A stretch of DNA of 13,150 nucleotides, from NCBI GenBank assembly GCA_036269915.1, contig DATBDM010000233.1, forward strand, positions 1-13,150, in the 5' to 3' direction. Both the position numbers and the translations under genes were made by a program. Below the pieces are notes generated by a model that did not search any database, had not been told where the DNA came from, and saw only the letters and a program-made list of their open reading frames with translations. Positions 1 to 6,803 of this stretch are shown piece by piece (position 1 is the stretch's first letter; every line of letters begins with the position of its first letter). Source of the stretch: DATBDM01 sp036269915 (GTDB lineage: Bacteria > Actinomycetota > Thermoleophilia > Solirubrobacterales > Solirubrobacteraceae).

Positions 1-204
1 AAGGACTTCTCACGCGCGCTCGGGCGCGCGATCCACCGGCCGGCGTTCGCGCCCGTCCCGGGGCTTGCGGTCAAGGCGCTCTACGGGGACATGGCCGAGA
101 TCGTCACCGGAGGGCAGCGAGCGATCCCGCGGCGACCGCTCGAGCTCGGCTACCGCTTCCAGCACCCCGACCTCGACGAAGCGCTGCGCAGCGCGGTCGC
201 CTGA
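1..204 (+). CDS. TIGR01777-family NAD(P)-dependent epimerase, C-terminal part (DUF1731)
   Basis: This is the last 67 codons of a gene that begins before the window, ending in TGA at 202-204. The visible part matches the DUF1731 domain that closes TIGR01777-type (YfcH/SDR39U1-like) proteins: a proline-rich HRPAFAPVPG stretch at visible residues 12-21, then LYGDMAEIVTGGQR at 27-40, a PRR segment, and the GYRFQHPDLDEALR ending at 50-63. The family has an N-terminal Rossmann fold and is annotated as sugar-nucleotide epimerase or reductase; the physiological substrate is not known. The Rossmann part lies outside the window, so the cofactor motif cannot be checked. A candidate promoter for the next gene overlaps its stop codon. 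Recognition of the C-terminal domain is strong; the biochemical role is not. Confidence 0.85.
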   Translation, partial: KDFSRALGRAIHRPAFAPVPGLAVKALYGDMAEIVTGGQRAIPRRPLELGYRFQHPDLDEALRSAVA

Positions 205-229
205 CGCGCGCCCCGCGCGGTGGTACCGT
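201..229 (+). promoter_or_regulatory. Candidate promoter for a leaderless mRNA of the 229-aa gene
   Basis: CTGACG at 201-206 (four of six to TTGACA) and TACCGT at 224-229 (TAnnnT) are 17 bases apart. Only seven bases separate the -10 element from the GTG at 237, and no Shine-Dalgarno sequence is present. In actinobacteria a TAnnnT box about seven bases before ATG or GTG is typical of leaderless transcripts. The -35 element overlaps the stop of the upstream gene. This rests on motif and spacing only. Confidence 0.3.
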
Positions 230-236
230 CGCGGCC

Positions 237-926
237 GTGGGGTCGCGGGCGCCATCGGATCGCTACCAGCCGTTGCCCGGGCTGCTCGAGATCCCGAGCT
301 TCCTGCTCGCGAAGCTGAGCCCGCGAGGCCGGCGGATCGCCGCCGTCGCCGGCGTGCTGCTCGCGGCCGCGATCGCCGTCGGGCTGGTGCTCGGCGTGCC
401 GGCGATCATCGACGCCAAGCACCGCTCCGCGCTGGCCGACGCGCGCCGCGACGCGCGGTACCGCGCGTCGCGGATCGGCGAGCTCACGCGCCAGGTCGAG
501 CCGATCTCCGGCCGCGGGCCGGCCGCGCGCGGCCTGACCGCGCCGGCCACGCTGCGGCCGCAGAAGGTGCTGCGCGCCGACCTCGTCGCGGCGATCGCCG
601 CCGACGGCGCACGGCGGGCCCGCACCGGCGAGTTCGTCCACACCCCGACGCGGGTCGAATGCAGCCGGAACCCGGTCTCGATCGGCAAGCCGGATCCCGC
701 GGCGATCCCGGACGCGCGGGCCTCGGTCTACTCGTGCCTGGCCGTCACGACCGACGTGGCGCCGAGTGCGAGCACCAACGGCGGGTCGATCGGCTACCCC
801 TACGCCGCGCTGGTCGACTTCCAGGCCGGGCGCTTCACGTTCTGCCGCGTCTCCGGACGGCCCGGGGAGATGCTGATCGGGCGCGACATCGCAGTGGCCG
901 TGCCGCGCGCCTGCGGCGGTCGCTGA
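237..926 (+). CDS. Membrane-anchored protein of unknown function with four cysteines
   Basis: This 229-aa protein starts at GTG 237, the first start after the upstream TGA, with no Shine-Dalgarno but a possible leaderless -10 box. Residues 1-32 are a basic cytoplasmic tail and 33-57 form one hydrophobic helix. A charged Arg/Ala-rich stretch at 60-88 could form a short helical stalk, and the remaining 140 residues would be outside the cell (N-in topology inferred from the positive charges). The outer part has four cysteines, at about 142, 167, 203 and 226, spaced so that two disulfides are possible. I recognise no family and no catalytic motif. It is followed 34 bases later by another anchored protein of unknown function on the same strand, so the two may be cotranscribed. 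Frame choice is supported by strong third-position GC and by the paired gene context. Confidence 0.75.
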   Translation: MGSRAPSDRYQPLPGLLEIPSFLLAKLSPRGRRIAAVAGVLLAAAIAVGLVLGVPAIIDAKHRSALADARRDARYRASRIGELTRQVEPISGRGPAARGLTAPATLRPQKVLRADLVAAIAADGARRARTGEFVHTPTRVECSRNPVSIGKPDPAAIPDARASVYSCLAVTTDVAPSASTNGGSIGYPYAALVDFQAGRFTFCRVSGRPGEMLIGRDIAVAVPRACGGR

Positions 927-960
927 CACATCACGCCGCTCCGCGCCATGATGGGAGGCG

Positions 961-1320
961 ATGGTCCTGCCCCCAGACCTGAGCCGGCTCGGCGACGAAC
1001 TGATCGGCGCGGCCGCCCGCTCGCTCGCCGCGCGGCGTCACCGGCGCGCGCTGATCGCGCGCGGCGCCGCGGCCGCGGTGGCCGGCGTGCTCGCCCTCGC
1101 GGTGCTCTCCCCCGCGACGCTCGGCCCGGCCCAGCTGGTCCCGCGGCCGCTCGGCGCGACGGCCGCCGCGCCGATCCTCGTCTCCGACACCGTGACCACG
1201 AGCTGCGACCAGGGCCGCGGCTCGCCCTTCGGCCTGCCGGCCTGCCGGCACACCGCATCGTCCGAGCCGGCGCCGCAGCCGTCGATCATGCCGCGCCGCC
1301 CGGCGGCGGCGCGGATCTAG
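961..1320 (+). CDS. Small membrane-anchored protein of unknown function
   Basis: This 119-aa protein starts at ATG 961. Residues 1-32 are an Arg-rich cytoplasmic segment (SRLGDELIGAAARSLAARR) and 33-51 form one hydrophobic helix. The outer tail is Pro/Ala-rich with two cysteines, at about 82 and 95, and has no recognisable domain. The layout (short amphipathic N-terminus, single helix, low-complexity tail) resembles small lineage-specific proteins of Thermoleophilia, but I assign no function. GGGAGG at 953-958 lies only two bases before the ATG, closer than usual, so either initiation is weak or a near-cognate CTG at 967 is used. Its TAG (1318-1320) shares the palindrome CTAG with the stop of the convergent gene. 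Codons for about residues 111-118 form a 10-bp hairpin. Confidence 0.65.
   Translation: MVLPPDLSRLGDELIGAAARSLAARRHRRALIARGAAAAVAGVLALAVLSPATLGPAQLVPRPLGATAAAPILVSDTVTTSCDQGRGSPFGLPACRHTASSEPAPQPSIMPRRPAAARI
1291..1314 (-). terminator. Candidate hairpin terminator for the liv operon, inside the convergent gene
   Basis: CCGCGCCGCC at 1291-1300 and GGCGGCGCGG at 1305-1314 form a perfect 10-bp stem with a 4-base loop. Read on the minus strand, the stem starts two bases after the last stop of the liv operon. There is no T tract, as is common for GC-rich actinobacterial terminators. It lies within the last codons of the 119-aa gene on the other strand. Assignment rests on structure and position only. 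Confidence 0.4.
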
Positions 1321-1583
1321 GCGTCCTTCGCCGCTTCGCCGTGCGAGCCGCGCGAGGACTTCGCGCGGCCGACGGGGCCGAGCGACTTCCACTTCGAGTG
1401 CGGCTTGGCCGGCCAGACCAGCCAGATGACCACGCCGACGATGTGCAGGAGCAGCCCGGCGGCGAGGCCCGGCTTCTCGCCGTAGCCCTTCCGCTCGGAG
1501 AGGTAGGAGGCGATGATCGCCATCAGCAGCCAGGCATAGAGGAGCCACAGCGCGGTGGCTCCGAGGAGGGCGAAGACGATCAT
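1317..1583 (-). CDS. Small two-helix membrane protein, last gene of the liv operon
   Basis: This 88-aa protein has hydrophobic helices at about residues 3-26 and 40-57. A short charged loop (SERKGYGEKPG, 29-39) joins them, followed by a basic, hydrophilic C-terminal tail of about 30 residues. Its ATG overlaps the TGA of livF as ATGA at 1580-1583, so it is translationally coupled to the transporter ATPase and almost certainly cotranscribed. I recognise no family. It is too short to be a third permease; a role as accessory or assembly factor for the transporter is inference from position alone. No strong ribosome binding site precedes it, which fits re-initiation. Its TAG shares CTAG with the convergent gene, and codons for residues 72-79 encode a 9-bp hairpin. 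Confidence 0.8.
   Translation of the reverse strand: MIVFALLGATALWLLYAWLLMAIIASYLSERKGYGEKPGLAAGLLLHIVGVVIWLVWPAKPHSKWKSLGPVGRAKSSRGSHGEAAKDA
1347..1369 (+). terminator. Candidate hairpin terminator for the 119-aa gene, inside the convergent gene
   Basis: GCCGCGCGA at 1347-1355 and TCGCGCGGC at 1361-1369 form a perfect 9-bp stem with a 5-base loop. It lies 27 bases after the stop of the + strand gene and within the C-terminal codons of the - strand membrane protein. No T tract follows. Function is inferred from position. Confidence 0.35.
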
Positions 1584-2290
1584 TGTCCCAGGTAGGCCTT
1601 CTGCACTTCGGGGTTGGTCCGCAGCGCCGCCGACTCGTCCGCCAGCGACACGGCGCCGGTCTCGAGCACGTAGCCGCGGGTTGACACCTCAAGGGCGAAG
1701 TTCGCGTTCTGCTCGACGAGCAGGATCGTCGTCCCCTGCTTGTTGATCTCCGCGATCGTCTCGTAGATGCGCTCGGTGAGCACCGGCGAGATGCCCATCG
1801 ACGGCTCGTCGAGCAGCAACAGCTTCGGCGAGCCCATCAGCGCGCGGCCGATGGCGAGCATCTGCTGCTCGCCGCCGGACATCGTCCCGGCCTTCTGCGT
1901 CTCGCGCTCCTTCAACCGCGGGAAGAGGTCGAAGACGCGGTCGAGGTCCTCGCCGATCTTGGCCTGGTCGCGGCGCAGGTAGGCGCCGAGCTCGAGGTTC
2001 TCGCGCACGGTCATGCGCTGGAAGCACTTGCGCCCCTCGGGCGACTGGCAGATCCCGAGCCCCACGATCTCCTGCGGCGCCATGTTGCTGATCTCTTCAC
2101 CGTCGAAGCGGATCGAGCCGTCGCGCGGCGGGGTGAGCCCCGAGATCGAGCGCAGCGTGGTCGACTTGCCGGCCCCGTTGGAGCCGATCAGCGTCACGCA
2201 CTCGCCTTCCTGCACCTCCAGGCTGACGCCCTTGAGCGCCTGGATGTTGCCGTAGAAGGTCTTGATGTCGTCGACTTCCAGGAACGCCAT
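1580..2290 (-). CDS. livF: Branched-chain amino acid ABC transporter ATP-binding protein LivF
   Basis: This 236-aa protein is one of the two cytoplasmic ATPases that power a HAAT-type importer for branched-chain or related amino acids. It shows Walker A GSNGAGKST at residues 36-44, the Q-loop Gln82, the ABC signature SGGEQQM at 138-144 and Walker B LLLLDEP at 157-163 with catalytic Glu162. At the switch position it has VEQN (Gln194) instead of His, which is usual for LivF and separates it from LivG. GGAGG at 2298-2302 is seven bases before the ATG, and only two bases separate it from the livG stop. Its own stop overlaps the start of the small membrane gene. Length and motifs are complete. Substrate class comes from family membership and is not shown by the sequence. 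Confidence 0.95.
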   Translation of the reverse strand: MAFLEVDDIKTFYGNIQALKGVSLEVQEGECVTLIGSNGAGKSTTLRSISGLTPPRDGSIRFDGEEISNMAPQEIVGLGICQSPEGRKCFQRMTVRENLELGAYLRRDQAKIGEDLDRVFDLFPRLKERETQKAGTMSGGEQQMLAIGRALMGSPKLLLLDEPSMGISPVLTERIYETIAEINKQGTTILLVEQNANFALEVSTRGYVLETGAVSLADESAALRTNPEVQKAYLGQ

Positions 2291-2292
2291 CC

Positions 2293-3093
2293 CTAGCCCT
2301 CCACCGTCGCCTGCTTGCCCAGGTAGGCCTCGACGACCCGGGGGTTGCTGCGCACCTCGGCGGGTGCGCCCTCGGCGATCTTCTCGCCGTGGTCGAGCAC
2401 CGAGATCCGCTCCGAGACGCCCATGATCACCTTCATGTCGTGCTCGATCAGCACGATCGTGATCCCGCGCTCGTCGCGCAGGCGCCGCATGAACTCCGTC
2501 AGCTCGCCGGACTCCTGCGGGTTCATGCCCGCCGTCGGCTCGTCGAGCAGCAGGACCCGCGGCGAGGACGCGAGCGCACGGGCGATCTCCACGCGCCGCT
2601 GATCGCCGTAGGCGAGGTTGATCGCCAGCTGGTCGTGGGTGCGCGTCCCGAGCCCGACGTACTCGAGCTCCTCCCGAGCCTTCTCGCGCACCGCCTTCTC
2701 CTCGCGGCGCACCTTCGGCGTGTGGAAGATCGCTCCGAACAGCCCGGCCGCCATGCGCGAGTTCTGCCCGACCATGACGTTCTCCATCGCGGTCATGGTC
2801 GAGAACAGGCGGATGTTCTGGAACGTCCGCGCCATCCCCAGCTTCATGATCACGTCCGGGCGCCCGCCGGTCACGTTGCGCCCCTCGAAGGAGATCTTCC
2901 CCAGCGTCGGCTTGTAGAAGCCGGTGAGCATGTTGAAGAACGTCGTCTTGCCGGCGCCGTTGGGGCCGATGATCGAGACGATCGCGCGCTCGGGCACCTC
3001 GAACGTGACGTCCGCGACGGCGGTCAGGCCGCCGAACTGCTTGGTGATGTTGCGGGCGTCGAGGACGACCGGCTGCTCCTGGGTCTCGCTCAT
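2293..3093 (-). CDS. livG: Branched-chain amino acid ABC transporter ATP-binding protein LivG
   Basis: This 266-aa ATPase partners LivF beneath the LivH/LivM permease pair. It has Walker A GPNGAGKTT at residues 43-51, Q-loop Gln92, a degenerate signature LAYGDQRR at 160-167 (LivG proteins often have YGxQRR rather than SGGQ), Walker B LLLDEP at 181-186 with Glu185, and the switch His218 in IEHD. The ATG at 3093 was chosen because it forms a 4-nt ATGA overlap with the livM stop (3090-3093) and gives the normal family N-terminus. The frame stays open upstream to 3324, but that stretch is out-of-frame livM sequence. It ends in TAG two bases before livF. No strong Shine-Dalgarno is seen, which fits coupling to livM. 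Confidence 0.95.
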   Translation of the reverse strand: MSETQEQPVVLDARNITKQFGGLTAVADVTFEVPERAIVSIIGPNGAGKTTFFNMLTGFYKPTLGKISFEGRNVTGGRPDVIMKLGMARTFQNIRLFSTMTAMENVMVGQNSRMAAGLFGAIFHTPKVRREEKAVREKAREELEYVGLGTRTHDQLAINLAYGDQRRVEIARALASSPRVLLLDEPTAGMNPQESGELTEFMRRLRDERGITIVLIEHDMKVIMGVSERISVLDHGEKIAEGAPAEVRSNPRVVEAYLGKQATVEG

Positions 3094-4322
3094 GCCCGTG
3101 CGGTGAGGATCTGGGAGTCCTCGCCGCCCTCCGAGTCGGTCATCTCCATCGCCCTGCGGCGCTCCGGCAGCAGCCCCTGCGGGCGCAGGATCATCATGAT
3201 CACGAGCAGGAACCCGTAGATCCCGAAGGTGATCTGCGTCATGTCGAAGTTGAGCCCGATCTTCGACGGCAGCGAGTTCAGCACGTCCGGCAGCAGCCAG
3301 AAGTTGATGAACGTCAGCGTCCACGCGCCGAGCACCGTGCCCCAGATCGAGCCGAGCCCGCCGAGGATCACCATGCCCAGGATCAGGATCGAGAAGTAGA
3401 ACTGGAACTGGTCGGCGTTGACCGTCGAGTTGTAGGAGCCCAGGAACGCGCCCGAGATGCCGCCGAACGCGGCGCCGGTGCCGTACGCGAGCAGCTTCGT
3501 CTTGACCGACGGCACACCCATGGCGACCGCGGCGACCTCGTCCTCGCGCAGCGCGATCCAGGCGCGGCCGAGCCGCGAGTCGCGCACGCGGAAGTTGACG
3601 AACAGCACGATCCCGACGAGGACGAGCGCGACGTAGTACCAGGGACGCTGGTTGAGCTGGGTGAACGGATCCAGCCCGGGTATCGAGATCTTGTCCGTCG
3701 GCGTGATGCCCTGGACTCCGGCGGTGAACGTCTGGTCCTTGCCGAAGGCGTTCTCGAAGGGCCCGCCGACGATCGGGATCTTGGCCAGCTTGATGTCGTC
3801 GCCGTTGCGGGCGATGCGGCCGATGATCTCGCCGAAGGCCAGCGTCACGATCGCGATGTAGTCGCCGCGCAGGCGCAGCGTCGGCAGGCCGATCAGCATG
3901 CCGGCGATCGTGGTGAAGAGCACCGCCGCGACCAGGACCAGGACGAAGTTGAGATGGATGCCGGGTAGGGCGCTGGTGAACGCGTTGACGCCCACGTGGA
4001 TGCCCTTGGAGTGGTTGACGAAGGCGAAGAAGCCCGAGCCGAGCCAGCCCAGGGTGTAGGCGCCGATCGCGAAGAACGCGACGTAGCCCAGATCCAGCAG
4101 GCCGGCGAAGCCGACGATGATGTTGAGCCCGAGCGCCATCACCGTGTAGGCGAGGGCGAGCACGCAGTCGGCGATGAACGCGCTGCCCGGGTCGAACAGG
4201 AACGGCAGCAGGATCGCCAGCACCAGCAGGATCGGCGCCGCGGCCTTCTCGGCCCAGGGCGGTGACTGGAAGCCGCGCCGGCTGCGCGAGCGGGCGGGCG
4301 AGGTGGCCGCGGTGGAGCTCAT
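3090..4322 (-). CDS. livM: Branched-chain amino acid ABC transporter permease LivM
   Basis: This 410-aa integral membrane subunit forms the transport channel with LivH. After a basic N-terminus of about 28 residues there are about nine to ten hydrophobic segments. The LivM signature GLNIIVGFAGLLDLGYVAFF is at residues 65-84. The cytoplasmic coupling loop LGRAWIALREDEVAAVAMGV at 251-270 is the EAA-like contact to the ATPases. A hydrophilic loop of about 55 residues (172-228) between helices probably faces outside, towards the receptor. The start at ATG 4322 overlaps the livH TGA (4319-4322), with GGGAGG at 4327-4332 four bases upstream. A longer open frame to 4412 is rejected because it reads livH out of frame. 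The C-terminal 25 residues are charged and cytoplasmic, ending in the overlap with livG. Confidence 0.94.
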   Translation of the reverse strand: MSSTAATSPARSRSRRGFQSPPWAEKAAAPILLVLAILLPFLFDPGSAFIADCVLALAYTVMALGLNIIVGFAGLLDLGYVAFFAIGAYTLGWLGSGFFAFVNHSKGIHVGVNAFTSALPGIHLNFVLVLVAAVLFTTIAGMLIGLPTLRLRGDYIAIVTLAFGEIIGRIARNGDDIKLAKIPIVGGPFENAFGKDQTFTAGVQGITPTDKISIPGLDPFTQLNQRPWYYVALVLVGIVLFVNFRVRDSRLGRAWIALREDEVAAVAMGVPSVKTKLLAYGTGAAFGGISGAFLGSYNSTVNADQFQFYFSILILGMVILGGLGSIWGTVLGAWTLTFINFWLLPDVLNSLPSKIGLNFDMTQITFGIYGFLLVIMMILRPQGLLPERRRAMEMTDSEGGEDSQILTARA

Positions 4323-5377
4323 CCGGCCTCCCTCGTCTGCTCGCCCAGCAGCCCGGACGGCTTGAAGACCATGATCAGGATCAGGTACAGGAACACGATC
4401 GCCGGCGTCCACTCCGGCTTGATCCGGTTGTCGGAGATCTGCTGGATCGTGCCGATGATGATGCCGCCGAGCACGGCGCCGCGGACGTTGCCGATGCCGC
4501 CCATGACCGCCGCGGTGAACGCCACGAGGCCGGCCGTGAAGCCCTGGAAGTACCAGATCGTCGTCTGGTACAGCGCGTAGATCAGGCCGGCCGCGCCGGC
4601 GAGCATGCCGCCGATCAGGAACGTCAGCGAGATCGTCGTGTCGACGTTGATGCCCATCAGCCGGGCGGCGTCCGGGTCCTGCGCCGTCGCACGCATCGCC
4701 TTGCCGAGGCGGCTGCGGGCGATGAAGGCCGTCATGCCGAACAGGAGGGGCACGGTCACGCCGAGGGCGAGCAGGTCGCCGTTGGAGATCGTGACCCCGA
4801 AGATGTTGAAGACCTCGTGCTGCGAGTTGATGAGGTCCGGGATGCCCTGCGGCGAGCCGCTCTTCCAGAGCAGGCCGACGTTCTGCAGGATGAACGAGAA
4901 GCCGACCGCGGTGATCAGCGGCGCGAGCTTCGGGGCGTTGCGCAACGGCCGGTAGGCGACCCGCTCGATCATCACGTTGAGCAAGCCCGACGCGAACATG
5001 CAGACGATCAGCGTCAGCGCGAGGCCGAAGAACAGCCCGGTGGTGCCGGTGGCCGTGGTGAGGCCGATGGTCGCGAAGAAGCTCGCCGCCGTGAACGAGC
5101 CGATCATGAAGACCTCGCCGTGGGCGAAGTTGATCAACTCGACGATGCCGTAGACCAGCGTGTAGCCGATGGCCACCAGGGCCCAGATCGCGCCGTTGGA
5201 GAGGCCCGCGACGAGGTTCTCGCCCAGGCGCACGAGGCTGCCCGTGACGACGAGGTCGTGGATCGCGAAGCCGACGGGCAACGCGAGCAGCAGGATGATC
5301 AGCCCGTACTTGCCCAGGAACTCCCGCAGGCGCTGCCGCGGCACGGCTGCGGTGGCGGGGACGGTTGCGGCTTCCAT
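4319..5377 (-). CDS. livH: Branched-chain amino acid ABC transporter permease LivH
   Basis: This 352-aa permease subunit pairs with LivM. A cytoplasmic N-terminus of about 24 residues leads into the first helix (25-40). The diagnostic LivH motif GYTLVYGIVELINFAHGEVF lies at residues 71-90. The coupling loop RSRLGKAMRATAQDPDAARL is in the second half, and the C-terminus ends in the usual FKPSGLLGE type tail. About eight hydrophobic segments are visible. The ATG at 5377 has no obvious Shine-Dalgarno. It follows a strong GC hairpin in the 69-base gap after livJ, which may set the level of permease relative to receptor. Its stop overlaps the livM start in ATGA. Full length for the family, with no anomaly. 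Confidence 0.94.
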   Translation of the reverse strand: MEAATVPATAAVPRQRLREFLGKYGLIILLLALPVGFAIHDLVVTGSLVRLGENLVAGLSNGAIWALVAIGYTLVYGIVELINFAHGEVFMIGSFTAASFFATIGLTTATGTTGLFFGLALTLIVCMFASGLLNVMIERVAYRPLRNAPKLAPLITAVGFSFILQNVGLLWKSGSPQGIPDLINSQHEVFNIFGVTISNGDLLALGVTVPLLFGMTAFIARSRLGKAMRATAQDPDAARLMGINVDTTISLTFLIGGMLAGAAGLIYALYQTTIWYFQGFTAGLVAFTAAVMGGIGNVRGAVLGGIIIGTIQQISDNRIKPEWTPAIVFLYLILIMVFKPSGLLGEQTREAG

Positions 5378-5402
5378 GTCGAGAGTCGGTGAGGATCGGT
5401 CA

Positions 5403-5431
5403 CGCCCGGGGGCCTGCGCGGCCCCCGGGCG
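5403..5431 (-). promoter_or_regulatory. Strong GC hairpin between livJ and livH (attenuator or mRNA stabiliser)
   Basis: CGCCCGGGGGCC at 5403-5414 and GGCCCCCGGGCG at 5420-5431 are perfect inverted repeats: a 12-bp stem with a 5-base loop. With one bulged G (5431), a further TCAC/GTGA pairing at 5400-5403 and 5432-5435 is possible. It sits in the 69-base gap between receptor and permease genes. Importer operons commonly use such a structure to raise receptor transcript over permease transcript by partial termination or by protecting the 3' end. No T tract follows on the minus strand, so full termination is unlikely; livHMGF show no alternative promoter that I can see. Confidence 0.6.
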
Positions 5432-5446
5432 GTGACGACGGTCCTG

Positions 5447-6721
5447 CTAGCCGGCGGGCTTCGCCTTGATGGTCTCGTCGAACTTCAGATCGCCGTTGTC
5501 GACGGAGTAGACGCCGTAGTCCGTCAGCGTCGTGTCGCCGTTCTTGTCGATCGAGTACGTCCCGAGCACGCTGGGGCGATCCTTGGTGGCGAAGATCGCC
5601 TTCAGGATGTCCTCCTTCGTGCCCGTGTTCGAGCGCTTGATCGCGTCGAGCGCCAGGCTCATCGCCTCGTAGCCGTAGATGGCGTACGGGTCAGGGTTCT
5701 TCACGCCGTACTTCTGCGTGAACTCCTTGAAGAACTGCTGGCCCTCGGGCGGGTAGGAGCCCGGATCGAGGGTGGCGACCGTCACCTTGACGCGCGGGTC
5801 GAGGCTGGGGGGGATGCCGCCCTGCTTCGGGTTGACGAAGCCGGACTCGGCGACGCCGTCCGGGCCGTACAGCTTCGCGTTGGGCAGCGCCGCGCCGAAG
5901 TCCTTGTACTGCTGGACCGCGCCGTTGGCGGTGATGCCCGAGAACACGAAGCAGTCAGCCCCCGCGCCCTTGGCCTTGGAGGCCAGCGAGCGGTAGTTCG
6001 CCGCGTTCTTGTCGATCGCGTCGTTGGAGATGATGTTCAGGCCCTGCGACTTCGCCGCGAGCTCGACGTTCTTGGCGAGGCCCGCGCCGTAGACCTCCTT
6101 GTCGTTGGTCATCGCGACCTTCGTGCACCCGTCCTGCTTCATCAGCGTGGCGAGTGCGGCGCCCTGGATCGTGTCCTTCGGGACGATGCGGGCGTAGGTC
6201 CGCGTCTGCGCCGGGTAGTACTTCTCGGGCTCGCCCGGAGCGGCGCCCGCCTCGTTGGTGGTGAGGCCCACGGCCGTGTTGGCCGGGGAGATCTGCGGCA
6301 CGCCCGCCTCGTTGAGGATCGGGATCGACACCGCGGAGGCGCCGGAGTTGAACTCGCCGATGTAGACGGCGGCGTTCTTGTCCTGCGCGACCTTGCGGGC
6401 ATTCGCCTGCGTCGCCTCGGGCGTCCACGCGCCGGCCTGGGCCGTGGAGTCGTCGAGGGTCATGAACTTGACGCTGAAGTTGCCCGCCTTGCCGCCCTTC
6501 TGCTCGAGGGCGAGCTTGGCGCCGTTGTTGAGCGCCTCGGTCTGGGCGCGCGAGGCGCCCTGGAGCGGCAGGGACGAGTAGACGTCCAGCGTCTTGGACG
6601 CCCCGCCGCTGCCACTGCTGCTGCCGCCGCTCGAGTTCGAGCTGTCGCTGCCACAGGCACCGATGCCCACCGCGAGTGCGGCGATCAGGCAGCCCGAGGC
6701 CGCCATCCGACTTGTCTTCAA
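5447..6721 (-). CDS. livJ: Branched-chain amino acid ABC transporter substrate-binding lipoprotein LivJ
   Basis: This 424-aa extracytoplasmic receptor (Peripla_BP_6 fold) delivers ligand to LivHM. With the TTG start at 6721 the N-terminus begins MKTSRMAASGC, followed by a hydrophobic core and the lipobox VGIGAC with lipid-attachment Cys23. A Ser/Gly linker of about 20 residues follows, then the binding domain from about residue 40 (LDVYSSLPLQG). The TTG is preferred over the ATG at 6736 because AGGAGGGG lies between them, six bases before TTG; the ATG would make the ribosome site part of the coding sequence. Two mid-protein cysteines (in DGCTKV and GADCFVF) may pair. The family also binds amides, urea or aromatic compounds, so the ligand is open. 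It is the first gene of the liv operon. Confidence 0.92.
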   Translation of the reverse strand: MKTSRMAASGCLIAALAVGIGACGSDSSNSSGGSSSGSGGASKTLDVYSSLPLQGASRAQTEALNNGAKLALEQKGGKAGNFSVKFMTLDDSTAQAGAWTPEATQANARKVAQDKNAAVYIGEFNSGASAVSIPILNEAGVPQISPANTAVGLTTNEAGAAPGEPEKYYPAQTRTYARIVPKDTIQGAALATLMKQDGCTKVAMTNDKEVYGAGLAKNVELAAKSQGLNIISNDAIDKNAANYRSLASKAKGAGADCFVFSGITANGAVQQYKDFGAALPNAKLYGPDGVAESGFVNPKQGGIPPSLDPRVKVTVATLDPGSYPPEGQQFFKEFTQKYGVKNPDPYAIYGYEAMSLALDAIKRSNTGTKEDILKAIFATKDRPSVLGTYSIDKNGDTTLTDYGVYSVDNGDLKFDETIKAKPAG

Positions 6722-6727
6722 GGAACC

Positions 6728-6733
6728 CCTCCT
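6728..6733 (-). promoter_or_regulatory. Ribosome binding site fixing the livJ start at TTG
   Basis: AGGAGG on the minus strand ends six bases before TTG at 6721-6719. It lies downstream of the upstream ATG (6736), and so argues against that ATG as the start. Confidence 0.7.
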
Positions 6734-6761
6734 CATAAGGGTTTCGTACTACGAGGCCGCG

Positions 6762-6791
6762 ATCCTATCGGCGGCCGGGGGGGAGCGCCAA
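6762..6791 (-). promoter_or_regulatory. Candidate sigma70-type promoter of the liv operon
   Basis: On the minus strand, TTGGCG (plus 6786-6791) and TAGGAT (plus 6762-6767) are 18 bases apart, four of six matches each to TTGACA and TATAAT. Transcription would begin near 6755, giving a leader of about 35 bases that contains the livJ ribosome site. It lies just after the candidate trp terminator, so the two operons can be controlled separately. I see no operator-like palindrome over it. Confidence 0.45.
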
Positions 6792-6803
6792 CAGCGTGCC
6801 AGA

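Noticed and set aside
205..219. Short CGCGC/GCGCG inverted repeat after the epimerase stop, as terminator
   Set aside because: It has only five base pairs in very GC-rich sequence, and overlaps the likely promoter of the next gene.
65..982. 305-codon + strand frame over the left end
   Set aside because: It is a strongly Arg/Ala-biased shadow of the epimerase end and the 229-aa gene, with no recognisable motif.
1580..2290. Gln in place of the switch His in LivF, considered as a defect
   Set aside because: VEQN at this position is usual for LivF proteins.
3094..3324. N-terminal extension of livG
   Set aside because: It reads livM in another frame, and the composition is Arg/Asp/Ala-rich with no LivG similarity. 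The ATG at 3093 gives the normal length.
4323..4412. N-terminal extension of livM
   Set aside because: It reads livH out of frame; ATG 4322 has a good ribosome site and an overlap with the livH stop.
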